NCBI RefSeq assembly: GCF_018199995.1
Contig: NZ_CP073579.1
Location: 1,612,001 to 1,676,000 of the forward strand
Source of the DNA: Photobacterium sp. GJ3
GTDB lineage: Bacteria; Pseudomonadota; Gammaproteobacteria; Enterobacterales; Vibrionaceae
DNA: 64,000 nucleotides
Direction: 5' to 3'
In this document: piece after piece, positions 44,643 through 52,427 of the stretch
Position numbering within the stretch: position 1 is the first letter of the stretch
How the letters are laid out: each line of letters opens with the position of its first letter
Notes under the pieces: generated by a model
Told to the model about the DNA's origin: nothing
Databases searched by the model: none
What the model saw: only the letters and a program-made list of their open reading frames with translations
Translations under genes and position numbers: made by a program

Positions 44643-45677
44643 TCAGCCCGCACTGTCTGGTTCAGCATTGCAAGACCGATGTGAATCAATCATCTGGGCC
44701 GCAGTGTTGTGCTTCGTCGCAAATTTTCCGGGCAGCGACTGATACTTTTTCTTCCAGGCGGCGCGCAATGCGCTGGCCTGAGGAAAGCCGGATTTCAGCG
44801 CAGCAGATTCAATTGTCTCCCCGTTATCGAGATAGCTTTTCGCTTCTTCCAGCCGCAGTTCGACCAGATAGGCCCGGATGGTGATGCCCGTCGCTTGTTT
44901 GAACTCGCGCTGCATGTGGCGGGAAGACACACGAAAGCGGGCAGCAACGTCGTTTAATGTGATTTTTTCGCTGATCCGGCGCTGCAAATCATCCTGAATC
45001 GCATGGACCAGCGGTGAAATATGGCTGCGATAGGAAAGCTGTTTCGAGATTTGCGGATCATTGGCCATTCTGCGGCGGTAGACCACCAGTTCTCTGGCGA
45101 TGTTCATGGCAAAGGCACAGCCGTTGCGCTCCTCTATCAGTTGAAGCGCCAGATCAATTCCGGCGGTCACGCCTGCCGTGGTATAGACTTGCCCGTCCTG
45201 CACCACAATCCGTTCCGGCAGCACTGTGGTCGCCGGAAACTGTTCAGATAATTGCTGCGTCAGCTGATGATGTGTGGTGCAGTGTCTGTCATCCAGCCAG
45301 CCTGCCAGTCCGAGCAGAAAAGCACCGGTACAGATACCGACGATTTTCGTTTGTGTCTGCGGCACGGTTCTGAGCCAGTCGATACAGTGTTCACTGGCCT
45401 GATTACGATAAATGCCATGGTGATATTTGGAAGCGCAGACCATCACGATCGACGGTTCAGGCAAGCTTTCCGGCAAAGGTTCAATGCCACAGAAAGTCAG
45501 TCCCTGATGGCTGTGACAGGTCGTCTGATCGCCGATATAGTGCAGTTCCAGAGGCATGCCCTGGCTGAGCGCTTCATGAAAAGCCTGACAGGGCCCCGCC
45601 AGATCCAGCAGATGCACATCCGGCGTCAGCAGAAAATAAATAGAAAGTGGCACGGGGTTGATCCGGTCAGATGCCAT
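44643..45677 (-). CDS. GlxA-like regulator (DJ-1/PfpI domain plus AraC HTH)
   Basis: 344 residues. N-terminal DJ-1/PfpI domain (about 10-190) with GICTGAFLLGLAG including the conserved Cys, and a C-terminal AraC DNA-binding domain (about 215-315, with RVSSRHMQREFKQATGITIRAYLVELRL). The N-terminal domain is usually not catalytic in these regulators. Divergent from an EamA exporter; direct repeats in the intergenic region could be its site. Confidence 0.92.
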   Translation of the reverse strand: MASDRINPVPLSIYFLLTPDVHLLDLAGPCQAFHEALSQGMPLELHYIGDQTTCHSHQGLTFCGIEPLPESLPEPSIVMVCASKYHHGIYRNQASEHCIDWLRTVPQTQTKIVGICTGAFLLGLAGWLDDRHCTTHHQLTQQLSEQFPATTVLPERIVVQDGQVYTTAGVTAGIDLALQLIEERNGCAFAMNIARELVVYRRRMANDPQISKQLSYRSHISPLVHAIQDDLQRRISEKITLNDVAARFRVSSRHMQREFKQATGITIRAYLVELRLEEAKSYLDNGETIESAALKSGFPQASALRAAWKKKYQSLPGKFATKHNTAAQMIDSHRSCNAEPDSAG

Positions 45678-45789
45678 AGCCTGTCAGTCCTTTGAAACAG
45701 AGAGTATGCAATGTATCACTCCGCCTTGTACGAAAGCCACCGCTGGATCCAACAGGCGCGAGATCCTCTGTGAGCGAAATTTATTGATA

Positions 45790-45837
45790 TGTCCGACTGT
45801 AAGGGTCGTGTGTCCGATCGGAGATATGTATTTCCGA
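45790..45837. promoter_or_regulatory. Candidate AraC-type operator: three direct repeats about 21 bp apart
   Basis: TGTCCGA at 45790 and 45811, and TTTCCGA at 45831, in the 226-bp gap between the GlxA-like gene and the EamA exporter. Spacing of 20-21 bp (two helical turns) with direct orientation is typical of AraC-family sites. Binding is inferred. Confidence 0.5.
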
Positions 45838-45903
45838 CCTGACCTGACACAATAGCATCATACGTTCCGCGTATTTTTCTACGATCTCAATCTAAGGCAG
45901 CGC

Positions 45904-46791
45904 ATGATCTACTTATTACCCTTATTGACGGTATCAATTTGGGCAGGGAATGCCATTGTTAACAAACTTTCATTCAGCGTGATTGATCCGGGAGCGATCG
46001 CATTTTACCGCTGGTTTTTTGCCATGCTGGCACTCACCCCTTTTGTACTGAAATCTGTGATTCAAAACTGGGCCAGCATTAAACCCTATTTGTCAAAACT
46101 GGCATTTCTGGCAGTGCTCGGCATGGTGCTGAACCAATCGCTGGGGTACTTTGCAGCACCCACGACCACAGCCACGAATATGGCACTGATTATGTCGCTG
46201 GTTCCGCTGATGAGCATGTTCCTGAGCGTCCCGATTCTGAAACAAAGACTCTCGCCACTGGCTTTTATCGGCGCTGTACTGTCTTTGGGCGGACTGGTGC
46301 TGATGCTCAGCCATGGCGATCCGTCGCAGTTGCTGTCTCAGGGCATGAATCAAGGGGATGCTTTGCTTCTGCTGGCTGCTTTTGTGTATGCGCTGTATTG
46401 TGTGCTGATCAAACGGTGGGACATGCCGCTGAGTAACTGGCACTCGGTGTATGTTCAGGGCGTGTTTGCCGTGCTGTTTCTGCTACCGATGCTCTTTACC
46501 AGCCAGCGGATTGGCATCACCGGTGAATCGCTGCCGCTGATTCTGTTTGCTGCGATTCCGGCCTCGGTGATTGCCCCCTGGTGCTGGTTGAAAGCCATCA
46601 AGATGCTGGGTGCCGATAAAACGGCAATGTTCATGAACCTGATGCCCGTGATTACAGCCATCATTGCCAGCTTCTTATTGAACGAACAACTTGAGCCTGT
46701 TCATCTGATTGGCGGGGGCATGGTCCTGTGCGGTGTCGCGATTGCCCAAATCAAACGCAGAGCTCGTCGCCGCAAGCTGGTGGCCGCGTAA
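45904..46791 (+). CDS. EamA/DMT-family exporter
   Basis: 295 residues, about ten TM helices in two EamA repeats (SIWAGNAIVNKL start; second half from about 150). The C-terminus is basic (KRRARRRK). The DMT superfamily exports metabolites or amino acids; substrate unknown. Possibly controlled by the divergent GlxA-like regulator. A terminator follows. Confidence 0.92.
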   Translation: MIYLLPLLTVSIWAGNAIVNKLSFSVIDPGAIAFYRWFFAMLALTPFVLKSVIQNWASIKPYLSKLAFLAVLGMVLNQSLGYFAAPTTTATNMALIMSLVPLMSMFLSVPILKQRLSPLAFIGAVLSLGGLVLMLSHGDPSQLLSQGMNQGDALLLLAAFVYALYCVLIKRWDMPLSNWHSVYVQGVFAVLFLLPMLFTSQRIGITGESLPLILFAAIPASVIAPWCWLKAIKMLGADKTAMFMNLMPVITAIIASFLLNEQLEPVHLIGGGMVLCGVAIAQIKRRARRRKLVAA

Positions 46792-46815
46792 AATTCAACC
46801 GGATTATATGTATCG

Positions 46816-46839
46816 AGGCAGCGGAAACGCTGCCTTTTT
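46816..46839 (+). terminator. Rho-independent terminator
   Basis: AGGCAGCG-GAAA-CGCTGCCT followed by T-run; between the EamA gene and the convergent rtcR. Confidence 0.92.
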
Positions 46840-46876
46840 CGTATCTGTACTTTGGGAGTAGGTCCGATTTCGTCGG

Positions 46877-48469
46877 CTATGCATGAATATCCGACCATTT
46901 CAGTCCGAACTTTGCCAGATACTTTTGCAGGCGGCTGGAGTCGTTACTGGACGATTTCTGTAATCGGCTGACATTGAAGAGCACGCGTCCGGCAGCGGCC
47001 AGCGATTGATGCTGACGGCAAACCTGCAGTACATAGCTCAGCTGCTGCTGATCAAAGTCGTCTAAGGATTGTGCCGTTTCCGGCGGCAAAAATTGCGTCA
47101 CGATATGTTGATCTGCCGGGACATCTTGCTGCCAGTGGGATGCAAGACGGGTGATTTCTTCACGCACATCTTCCACAGCAATTCGAGAAGCGTCGGCCAG
47201 CGTACATAAACGGGTAATGGCTGCAGTTAAATCCCGGAAATTTCCCCGCCAGAGGGCATGTGGCGATTGTGCAAATCGCAGAAATTCAGTTCTTGCTTCC
47301 TTGCTGAACTGTACGCGCTTTCCGTTTTTTCGGGTAAAGCGTTCCAGTTCAAAGTCGAGGTTCGCCGGAATATCTTCGCGGCGATCTTTCAGTGCCGGGA
47401 GTGAATAGGTCCATAAGTTTATCCGGGCCAACAAGTCCTCACGGAATTCCCCGGTACGAATCTGTTGTTGCAGATCCCGATTGGTTCCGGCAATGAGCTG
47501 AAAGTGGCTGGTCACCGTTTGATCACTGCCCACAGGATGAAAGGTTTTGTTTTCGATAGCGTGGAGCAGCATGGCCTGTTCTTCCAGCCCCAGTTCTCCG
47601 ATTTCATCCAGAAACAGTACACCATTGTTGGCTGTTTTCAGGAAGCCATCCCGGGCAGCCAAAGCTCCCGTAAACGCACCTTTGGTATGGCCAAACAATG
47701 CGGCCATCGCATTTTCGCCTTTTAAGGTGGCACAATTGACGGAGACTAGCGCACCTTCTACCGTGCCACGCATTTTTTTGAGCTGGTAGATTCTGGAAGC
47801 GAGCTGTGATTTACCTGCCCCCGTTGGTCCAGTCAGCAGGATGGGCTCTGGTGACCGTATGGCGACTTTTTCGATTTGGTTGATTAGTCGGTTGAAAGGT
47901 TCATTTTTGGTTGCGATACCCGCTTTCAGGAACTGACTGCCTTCTTGATGTTCGATATCGAATCGATTCGCGAGCTGATCATATCTGGATAAATCCAAAT
48001 CAATGAGTTGCACTTGCCCGACAGATTTTATCGGATTGCGGCTATCGGGAGATGACTGGATGAGTTTGCCCGGAAAGTGACGGCTCTCGGTCAGCAGGTA
48101 ACTGCAAATCTGAACGACATGCGTCCCCGTGGTGATGTGAAAGACATAATCACATTGATCCGTGTTGAAGTCTTGTTGTTTGCACCAGTCGAATAACTTG
48201 GCGTACACCTCCTCGAAATCCCATGGATCATGAAAGTTGAGGGTGTGTAACTCGACGTTGGTTTCCGGAGATATGGTCCCGATATCATCACGAATCTGAT
48301 TTGCTAACCAGACACTTCGGTTGTCATGCATCAGGTGAAGCTGATCAATTTTCAGATCCTGCTGACTGCAAAGACTGACATTCGGGCGCCATTTTTGCCA
48401 TCGGTCGACGCGTTTCCCGTAAAAGTCCAGCTTAGTACCCAGCAGACTGACTGCGACCCGCTTCTTCAT
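46877..48469 (-). CDS. rtcR: RtcR, sigma-54 activator of RNA repair (CARF - AAA+)
   Basis: 530 residues from the ATG at 48469; the frame is open 31 codons upstream but RtcR proteins begin at MKKRVAVSLLG. N-terminal CARF ligand-sensing domain (about 1-180, VSLLGTKLDFYG, ITTGTHVVQI). AAA+ domain with Walker A GPTGAGKS and the sigma-54 loop GAFTGA. C-terminal HTH region. The CARF domain is known to hold RtcR inactive until it binds RNA ends, reportedly 2',3'-cyclic phosphate termini. Divergent from the tRNA-like/slipin/rtcB transcript. Confidence 0.95.
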   Translation of the reverse strand: MKKRVAVSLLGTKLDFYGKRVDRWQKWRPNVSLCSQQDLKIDQLHLMHDNRSVWLANQIRDDIGTISPETNVELHTLNFHDPWDFEEVYAKLFDWCKQQDFNTDQCDYVFHITTGTHVVQICSYLLTESRHFPGKLIQSSPDSRNPIKSVGQVQLIDLDLSRYDQLANRFDIEHQEGSQFLKAGIATKNEPFNRLINQIEKVAIRSPEPILLTGPTGAGKSQLASRIYQLKKMRGTVEGALVSVNCATLKGENAMAALFGHTKGAFTGALAARDGFLKTANNGVLFLDEIGELGLEEQAMLLHAIENKTFHPVGSDQTVTSHFQLIAGTNRDLQQQIRTGEFREDLLARINLWTYSLPALKDRREDIPANLDFELERFTRKNGKRVQFSKEARTEFLRFAQSPHALWRGNFRDLTAAITRLCTLADASRIAVEDVREEITRLASHWQQDVPADQHIVTQFLPPETAQSLDDFDQQQLSYVLQVCRQHQSLAAAGRVLFNVSRLQKSSSNDSSRLQKYLAKFGLKWSDIHA

Positions 48470-48621
48470 GATGAACCTATCCAAATAGATAAATTGATAT
48501 CTGATTATATTGCTTTTTCTGTGTTCGTCCGTCCAGCAGGAAATATGATCTTCTGCATTCAAATATTTTTTATTGAATTAAAACAAGTGGTTAAAATTTT
48601 TCCTTCGTGTGGTTCGAAGGT

Positions 48622-48637
48622 TGGCACACCAATTGAA
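48622..48637 (+). promoter_or_regulatory. Probable sigma-54 promoter of the rtc transcript
   Basis: TGGCACACCAATTGAA has a perfect -24 box and correct spacing, but the -12 box reads TTGAA rather than TTGCA. It is the only match between rtcR and the tRNA-like genes. A start near 48649 would give a transcript through both tRNA-like segments, slipin and rtcB. Confidence 0.6.
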
Positions 48638-48722
48638 TTATCTGGTCTGTGATTTGATGGTTGTGATTCTGAGTCACGCCGGTGCGCCAAGCGATGCAAA
48701 CGCGTATACCCGTCACACAAGC

Positions 48723-48794
48723 TTTTAAGTAGCTCAGCAGGTAGAGCAGCGAAGGATTTTTCGTGGGTCATGGGTTCGATTCCCATCTTAAAAA
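48723..48794 (+). ncRNA. tRNA-like RNA 1 of the rtc locus
   Basis: Folds as a complete cloverleaf: perfect 7-bp acceptor (TTTTAAG / CTTAAAA), D-arm GCTC-AGCAGGTA-GAGC, anticodon stem GCGAA/TTCGT, 5-nt variable loop, and T-arm ATGGG-TTCGATT-CCCAT. The anticodon loop has only six bases (GGATTT) and no U33, and no CCA is encoded, so it cannot be an ordinary decoding tRNA. It lies downstream of the sigma-54 promoter and upstream of slipin and rtcB, same strand. Likely a substrate, decoy or signal for the repair system (inference). Confidence 0.8.
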
Positions 48795-48864
48795 CAGGAT
48801 AGCTCATCGGTAGAGCAGCAATTTCATAGATTGCGTGTTGCGGGTTCGATTCCCGCTCCTACAA
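48793..48864 (+). ncRNA. tRNA-like RNA 2 of the rtc locus (CAU loop)
   Basis: D-arm GCTC-ATCGGTA-GAGC, perfect anticodon stem GCAAT/ATTGC with a 7-nt loop TTCATAG (U33, anticodon CAU), variable loop GTGTT and perfect T-arm GCGGG-TTCGATT-CCCGC. The acceptor pairs only over AGGA/TCCT; the outer three positions do not pair, and there is no CCA. It abuts tRNA-like RNA 1 with a 1-2 nt overlap, so the two cannot both be excised with full acceptors. A further 8-bp hairpin (48907-48924) lies between this and slipin. Confidence 0.75.
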
Positions 48865-49046
48865 ATACAGATAAAAAACACAACCGCGAACAATCGTGAC
48901 TGACCGCTGTCGGCAAGCCGGCGGAAACCAAACGGATGTCAGCAAGCAGGATGCTCCCTGATTTCCCGGGTTTTTCGTCCACGGGTCACCAAGTGAGTCA
49001 CCTTGTTCGCACTTCAAGCCTTCAATTATCAGCAAGGATGAGAACC

Positions 49047-50210
49047 ATGATGTACAGAAAAAAATTAATCATTGCAGAGAACCAACGCGTTTTCGTTTTT
49101 AAAGATCAACGATTTGAAGCCATCTTAACGGCAGGAAATTACTTGTTTTGGGATTTCAAGCAAGCGTTGAGTTTTCTGACTTTCGATATCAACAAAAACT
49201 TTGTAGCAGATGAAAACGTAATCCGATTGTTCCATAAACATGACGCGATCGCCGAGCACATCATGCATTGGAAACTGGCTGGGTCTGAAGTGGGTCTGCT
49301 GTACTTGAACGACATGCTGCAAGGCATCGTTGCTCCCGGTGAGCACTTGTATGTGTGGAAAGATGCCGGTGAGTTTCGTCTGGATACCATTGATATTTCG
49401 CAGTCAGCTGCGCTTGAAGACAGCTTGTTGCAAGTGATGAAACGTGCGGGGGTGAATGCTTCCACCCGACTGATCCGCAGTAAAAATACCACTGCGGTCA
49501 AACCGGTCGCGGATATCTATATCGATAAGCAGCATATCGGATTGTTGTATCTCGACGGCAAGCTGGAAAAAACGCTCGGGCCGGGTCAATACGGTTTCTG
49601 GCAACTGAACCGTCAGGTTGACGTGAAAATTTATGACCAGCGAAGCTTGTTGTTAGACATTAGTGGTCAGGAAATTCTGAGCAAAGATCGGGTCAGTCTG
49701 CGTATCAACCTGAGTGCCAGCATTCGAATTGTGGATCCTGTATTGGCCGCAAGCCTTGTCGACAAGGTGGAAGACTATGTCTATAAAACCTTGCAACTGG
49801 CTTTACGTGAGGCTGTGGGAACGCAAACTCTGGATGATCTCCTCAACGATAAGCTATATGTCAACGAGACAGTCAGAGCGTTAGTGGCCGACTCACTGCA
49901 AGCGGTTGGCGTGACACTGGATAGTGTCGGGATGAAAGACATCATTTTACCCGGCGAGATGAAAGCCATCCTGAACCAGGTCGTGGAAGCGCAAAAGGCA
50001 GCAGAAGCGAATGTGATCAAGCGCCGTGAAGAAACAGCAGCAACCCGAAGCCTCCATAACACCGCAAAAGTGATGGAAAACAACCCGACTTTACTGCGAC
50101 TCAAAGAGCTTGAAGCCCTTGAGAAAGTTGCAGAAAAAATCGACAGCCTGACGGTGCATAACGGCCTGGAAGGCTTAATGAAAGGTGTGGTGAAAATACC
50201 GTGTGTTTAA
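49047..50210 (+). CDS. Slipin-like SPFH/band-7 protein of the rtc operon
   Basis: 387 residues from MMYRKKLIIAENQR (AAGGATG upstream); the frame is open a further 37 codons without homology. Two N-terminal repeats of a short domain (ENQRVFVFKDQRFEAIL; DKQHIGLLYLDGKLEKTL), then the SPFH domain (IYDQRSLLLDISGQEILSKDR ... LVDKVEDYVYKTLQLALREAVG) and a coiled C-terminus. There is no clear TM helix, unlike typical slipins. Such proteins are known neighbours of rtcB; role unclear. 92 bp before rtcB. Confidence 0.87.
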   Translation: MMYRKKLIIAENQRVFVFKDQRFEAILTAGNYLFWDFKQALSFLTFDINKNFVADENVIRLFHKHDAIAEHIMHWKLAGSEVGLLYLNDMLQGIVAPGEHLYVWKDAGEFRLDTIDISQSAALEDSLLQVMKRAGVNASTRLIRSKNTTAVKPVADIYIDKQHIGLLYLDGKLEKTLGPGQYGFWQLNRQVDVKIYDQRSLLLDISGQEILSKDRVSLRINLSASIRIVDPVLAASLVDKVEDYVYKTLQLALREAVGTQTLDDLLNDKLYVNETVRALVADSLQAVGVTLDSVGMKDIILPGEMKAILNQVVEAQKAAEANVIKRREETAATRSLHNTAKVMENNPTLLRLKELEALEKVAEKIDSLTVHNGLEGLMKGVVKIPCV

Positions 50211-50302
50211 CGCAGGTTTCGCCGAAAGTCAGCATGAATTGAAACCGGGGCGTTGAATGCAGCCCCGGTTTGTTGCTCGCTCAGAGCAGAAGGAATAAAA
50301 CA

Positions 50303-51544
50303 ATGAGCCACGAAAAGAGACATGAAAAACAGTACGAAACCCTGGCAAGTACAGGCCATGTGCCAATCCACGCCTGGACCCGGGGCGTGCCTTTTGACGC
50401 CAAAGCACAAGCGCAGCTCAAGAACATCGCTGCGATGGATATCGTGCATCACCATATTGCGGTGATGCCAGATGTCCACTTGGGTAAAGGGGCCACGATT
50501 GGCAGTGTGATTCCATCTGTGAACGCGGTGATCCCAGCGGCAGTGGGGGTGGATATCGGCTGCGGTATGGTGGCGGCCAAAACCAGCCTGAAGGCCAGTG
50601 ACTTGCCCGATAACCTGAAAGGAGTGCGCAGTGCTTTTGAAGCTGCGGTTCCTCATGGCCGCACGTCAGGACGCGGACGAAAAGATGTTGGTGCGTGGGA
50701 CAAAATTCCCGATCTGGTCGCCGGTGAATGGCTGACTCTGCAACGCCGGTTTGAACGCATCTGTGATAAACATCCGGCGATCCGCAAAACCAACAACATT
50801 CATCATCTCGGCACCATGGGGACAGGAAACCACTTTCTGGAGCTGTGTTTGGATGAGTACGATAGCGTTTGGATCATGCTTCACTCCGGCAGCCGGGGCG
50901 TTGGCAACCGAATCGGAACTTACTTCATCGAACTGGCGAAGAAAGAAATGACCCGGCACCAGATCCACCTGCCGGATCAGGATTTAGCCTACCTGAAAGA
51001 AGGCAGCCAGTACTTTGATGACTATGTCGAAGCGGTCGAATGGGCGCAGGATTACGCTCGCAAAAACCGGGAAATTATGATGATGAACGCCATTTCTGCA
51101 TTGAAGCAGGCGCTGGGTGTCCATTTTTCGGCGGCTGAAATGGCCGTGAACTGTCATCATAACTACGTCTCGCGGGAACATCATTTCGGCAAAGATTGCT
51201 TTGTTACCCGAAAAGGTGCCGTGAGCGCTCAGAAAGGGGAGCTAGGGATCATTCCCGGCAGTATGGGCGCGAAATCCTTCATTGTTCGCGGGCTGGGCAA
51301 TCCCGACAGCTTCAACAGTTGCAGCCACGGCGCAGGCCGCGTGATGTCCCGGACACAAGCCAAGAAGGTGTACAACATCGCCGATCAGGTCGCGGCCACT
51401 CAAGGTGTGGAATGCCGCAAAGATGCCAGCGTGATCGATGAAATTCCCATGGCTTACAAAGATATCGAGAGCGTGATGGCCGCCCAGAAAGATCTGGTCG
51501 AAGTGGTGCATACCCTCAAGCAGATCGTCTGCGTGAAAGGCTAG
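50303..51544 (+). CDS. rtcB: RtcB, RNA-splicing ligase
   Basis: 413 residues from the ATG at 50303 (AGAAGGA upstream). It joins RNA 2',3'-cyclic phosphate (via 3'-P) to 5'-OH ends, using GTP and Mn2+. Signatures: MPDVHLGKGATIG, VGVDIGCGM (metal Cys), HHNYVSREHHFG, GSMGAKSFIVRG and SCSHGAGR (His that takes up GMP). Length is normal for the RtcB3-like group found with slipin. No rtcA cyclase follows in this window. Confidence 0.96.
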   Translation: MSHEKRHEKQYETLASTGHVPIHAWTRGVPFDAKAQAQLKNIAAMDIVHHHIAVMPDVHLGKGATIGSVIPSVNAVIPAAVGVDIGCGMVAAKTSLKASDLPDNLKGVRSAFEAAVPHGRTSGRGRKDVGAWDKIPDLVAGEWLTLQRRFERICDKHPAIRKTNNIHHLGTMGTGNHFLELCLDEYDSVWIMLHSGSRGVGNRIGTYFIELAKKEMTRHQIHLPDQDLAYLKEGSQYFDDYVEAVEWAQDYARKNREIMMMNAISALKQALGVHFSAAEMAVNCHHNYVSREHHFGKDCFVTRKGAVSAQKGELGIIPGSMGAKSFIVRGLGNPDSFNSCSHGAGRVMSRTQAKKVYNIADQVAATQGVECRKDASVIDEIPMAYKDIESVMAAQKDLVEVVHTLKQIVCVKG

Positions 51545-51567
51545 GAAAAACAAAGCTGTGGTATGGA

Positions 51568-51599
51568 TTTGCTGTCACAAATCACATTGTGACAGCAAA
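51568..51599. terminator. Strong hairpin after rtcB, without T-run
   Basis: TTTGCTGTCACAA / TTGTGACAGCAAA, 13 perfect pairs with a 6-nt loop, 23 bp after the rtcB stop. No T-run follows on the plus strand, so it may be a rho-dependent end, an RNA-stability element or a protein site rather than a classical terminator. Confidence 0.5.
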
Positions 51600-52131
51600 A
51601 ACTATCGGCGCGCTAAAAAGACTCTTGAGATAGGTTTAAAATATGCAGCGTTAAATGAAGATGCAATTTATTCAACAAACTCTCTCTTTCCCTAACATAA
51701 TCTACAAAATCCCGCGACCAACTATATTTGCAGCAATTGCGTCAAGGTAGTGCTGAAGAAGCGAGCGTGGGCAAGTTACATATATATCTAATGTTAATAT
51801 TATCAACACTAAGATGATTTCGTTTCAATCATCAAGCGCAGAATGTTGCTTGCATTCTTGCTTGAATTTATATCATTGAAAACAAATGATTTATTTGCAA
51901 GGCACAGGATTAATTATCTTCAAATACACAAATAAACAGTAATAAGCTCTGAATTATTCGTATTTTATTCTGTAATGATGAAAGTGAGAGGACGACATCA
52001 AAATAGGTTATATCTTGAATTTTTTTGCGGGTCCAGGTCACAAAAATCAAATGATATGCATTGATTTGTATATTGAGTGGTGTGAATAATTTGTTACTCG
52101 AATTGGTTCGGGGATTAACAAAGGAAGAAAC
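51600..52131 (+). other. AT-rich non-coding leader of the candidate RiPP cluster
   Basis: 532 bp with base composition abruptly lower in GC than the rtc genes. No gene with a ribosome site and plausible product; a 29-codon frame near 51975 lacks a ribosome site. Presumably holds the promoter of the short peptide gene. Confidence 0.5.
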
Positions 52132-52209
52132 ATGAAAAAATTAGATGAAAAGAAAGTTTTCTCACTGAGAAAGAAAAGTACACCATGTTTGAAAAATGTG
52201 AGTAATTAA
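52132..52209 (+). CDS. 25-residue peptide, candidate RiPP precursor
   Basis: ATG at 52132 with a strong AAGGAAG ribosome site 5 bp upstream. The peptide is highly basic (eight Lys or Arg), starts MKKLDEKKVFSL and ends with STPCLKNVSN, containing a single Cys. A terminator begins 9 bp after the stop, then an MFS exporter and a HExxH peptide-modifying enzyme. That order (precursor, terminator/attenuator, enzymes) is usual for RiPP clusters. It is not a match to any precursor I know. Alternative: a leader peptide of an attenuator. Confidence 0.65.
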   Translation: MKKLDEKKVFSLRKKSTPCLKNVSN

Positions 52210-52218
52210 CATGTAGCT

Positions 52219-52240
52219 GCCGCACCTCGTGCGGCTTTTT
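52219..52240 (+). terminator. Terminator/attenuator after the short peptide gene
   Basis: GCCGCAC-CTC-GTGCGGC then five T. Partial read-through would give a high peptide-to-enzyme transcript ratio. The following 187 bp (52241-52427) are AT-rich with no gene seen. Confidence 0.92.
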
Positions 52241-52427
52241 ATAATGTAATATTTTGAATTTTTTATGTATCTGTTGATATGTTTTTTAATGTTACTTTCC
52301 GAGAATAACAAATTAATTTAATTTTTATACTACATCTGTTTAATGCGAATTTTTAAATTTTATTGCTAATTTTGTTTATTTTCTATTAGGACAATGTTGG
52401 ATGAGATATTGATATGAGTATCTTAAT

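Noticed and set aside
48723..48794. Functional elongator tRNA
   Set aside because: Six-base anticodon loop, no U33 and no CCA; retained instead as a tRNA-like RNA.
51975..52064. 29-codon frame upstream of the short peptide gene
   Set aside because: No ribosome site and no homology or bias; unlike the 52132 frame it has no supporting context.
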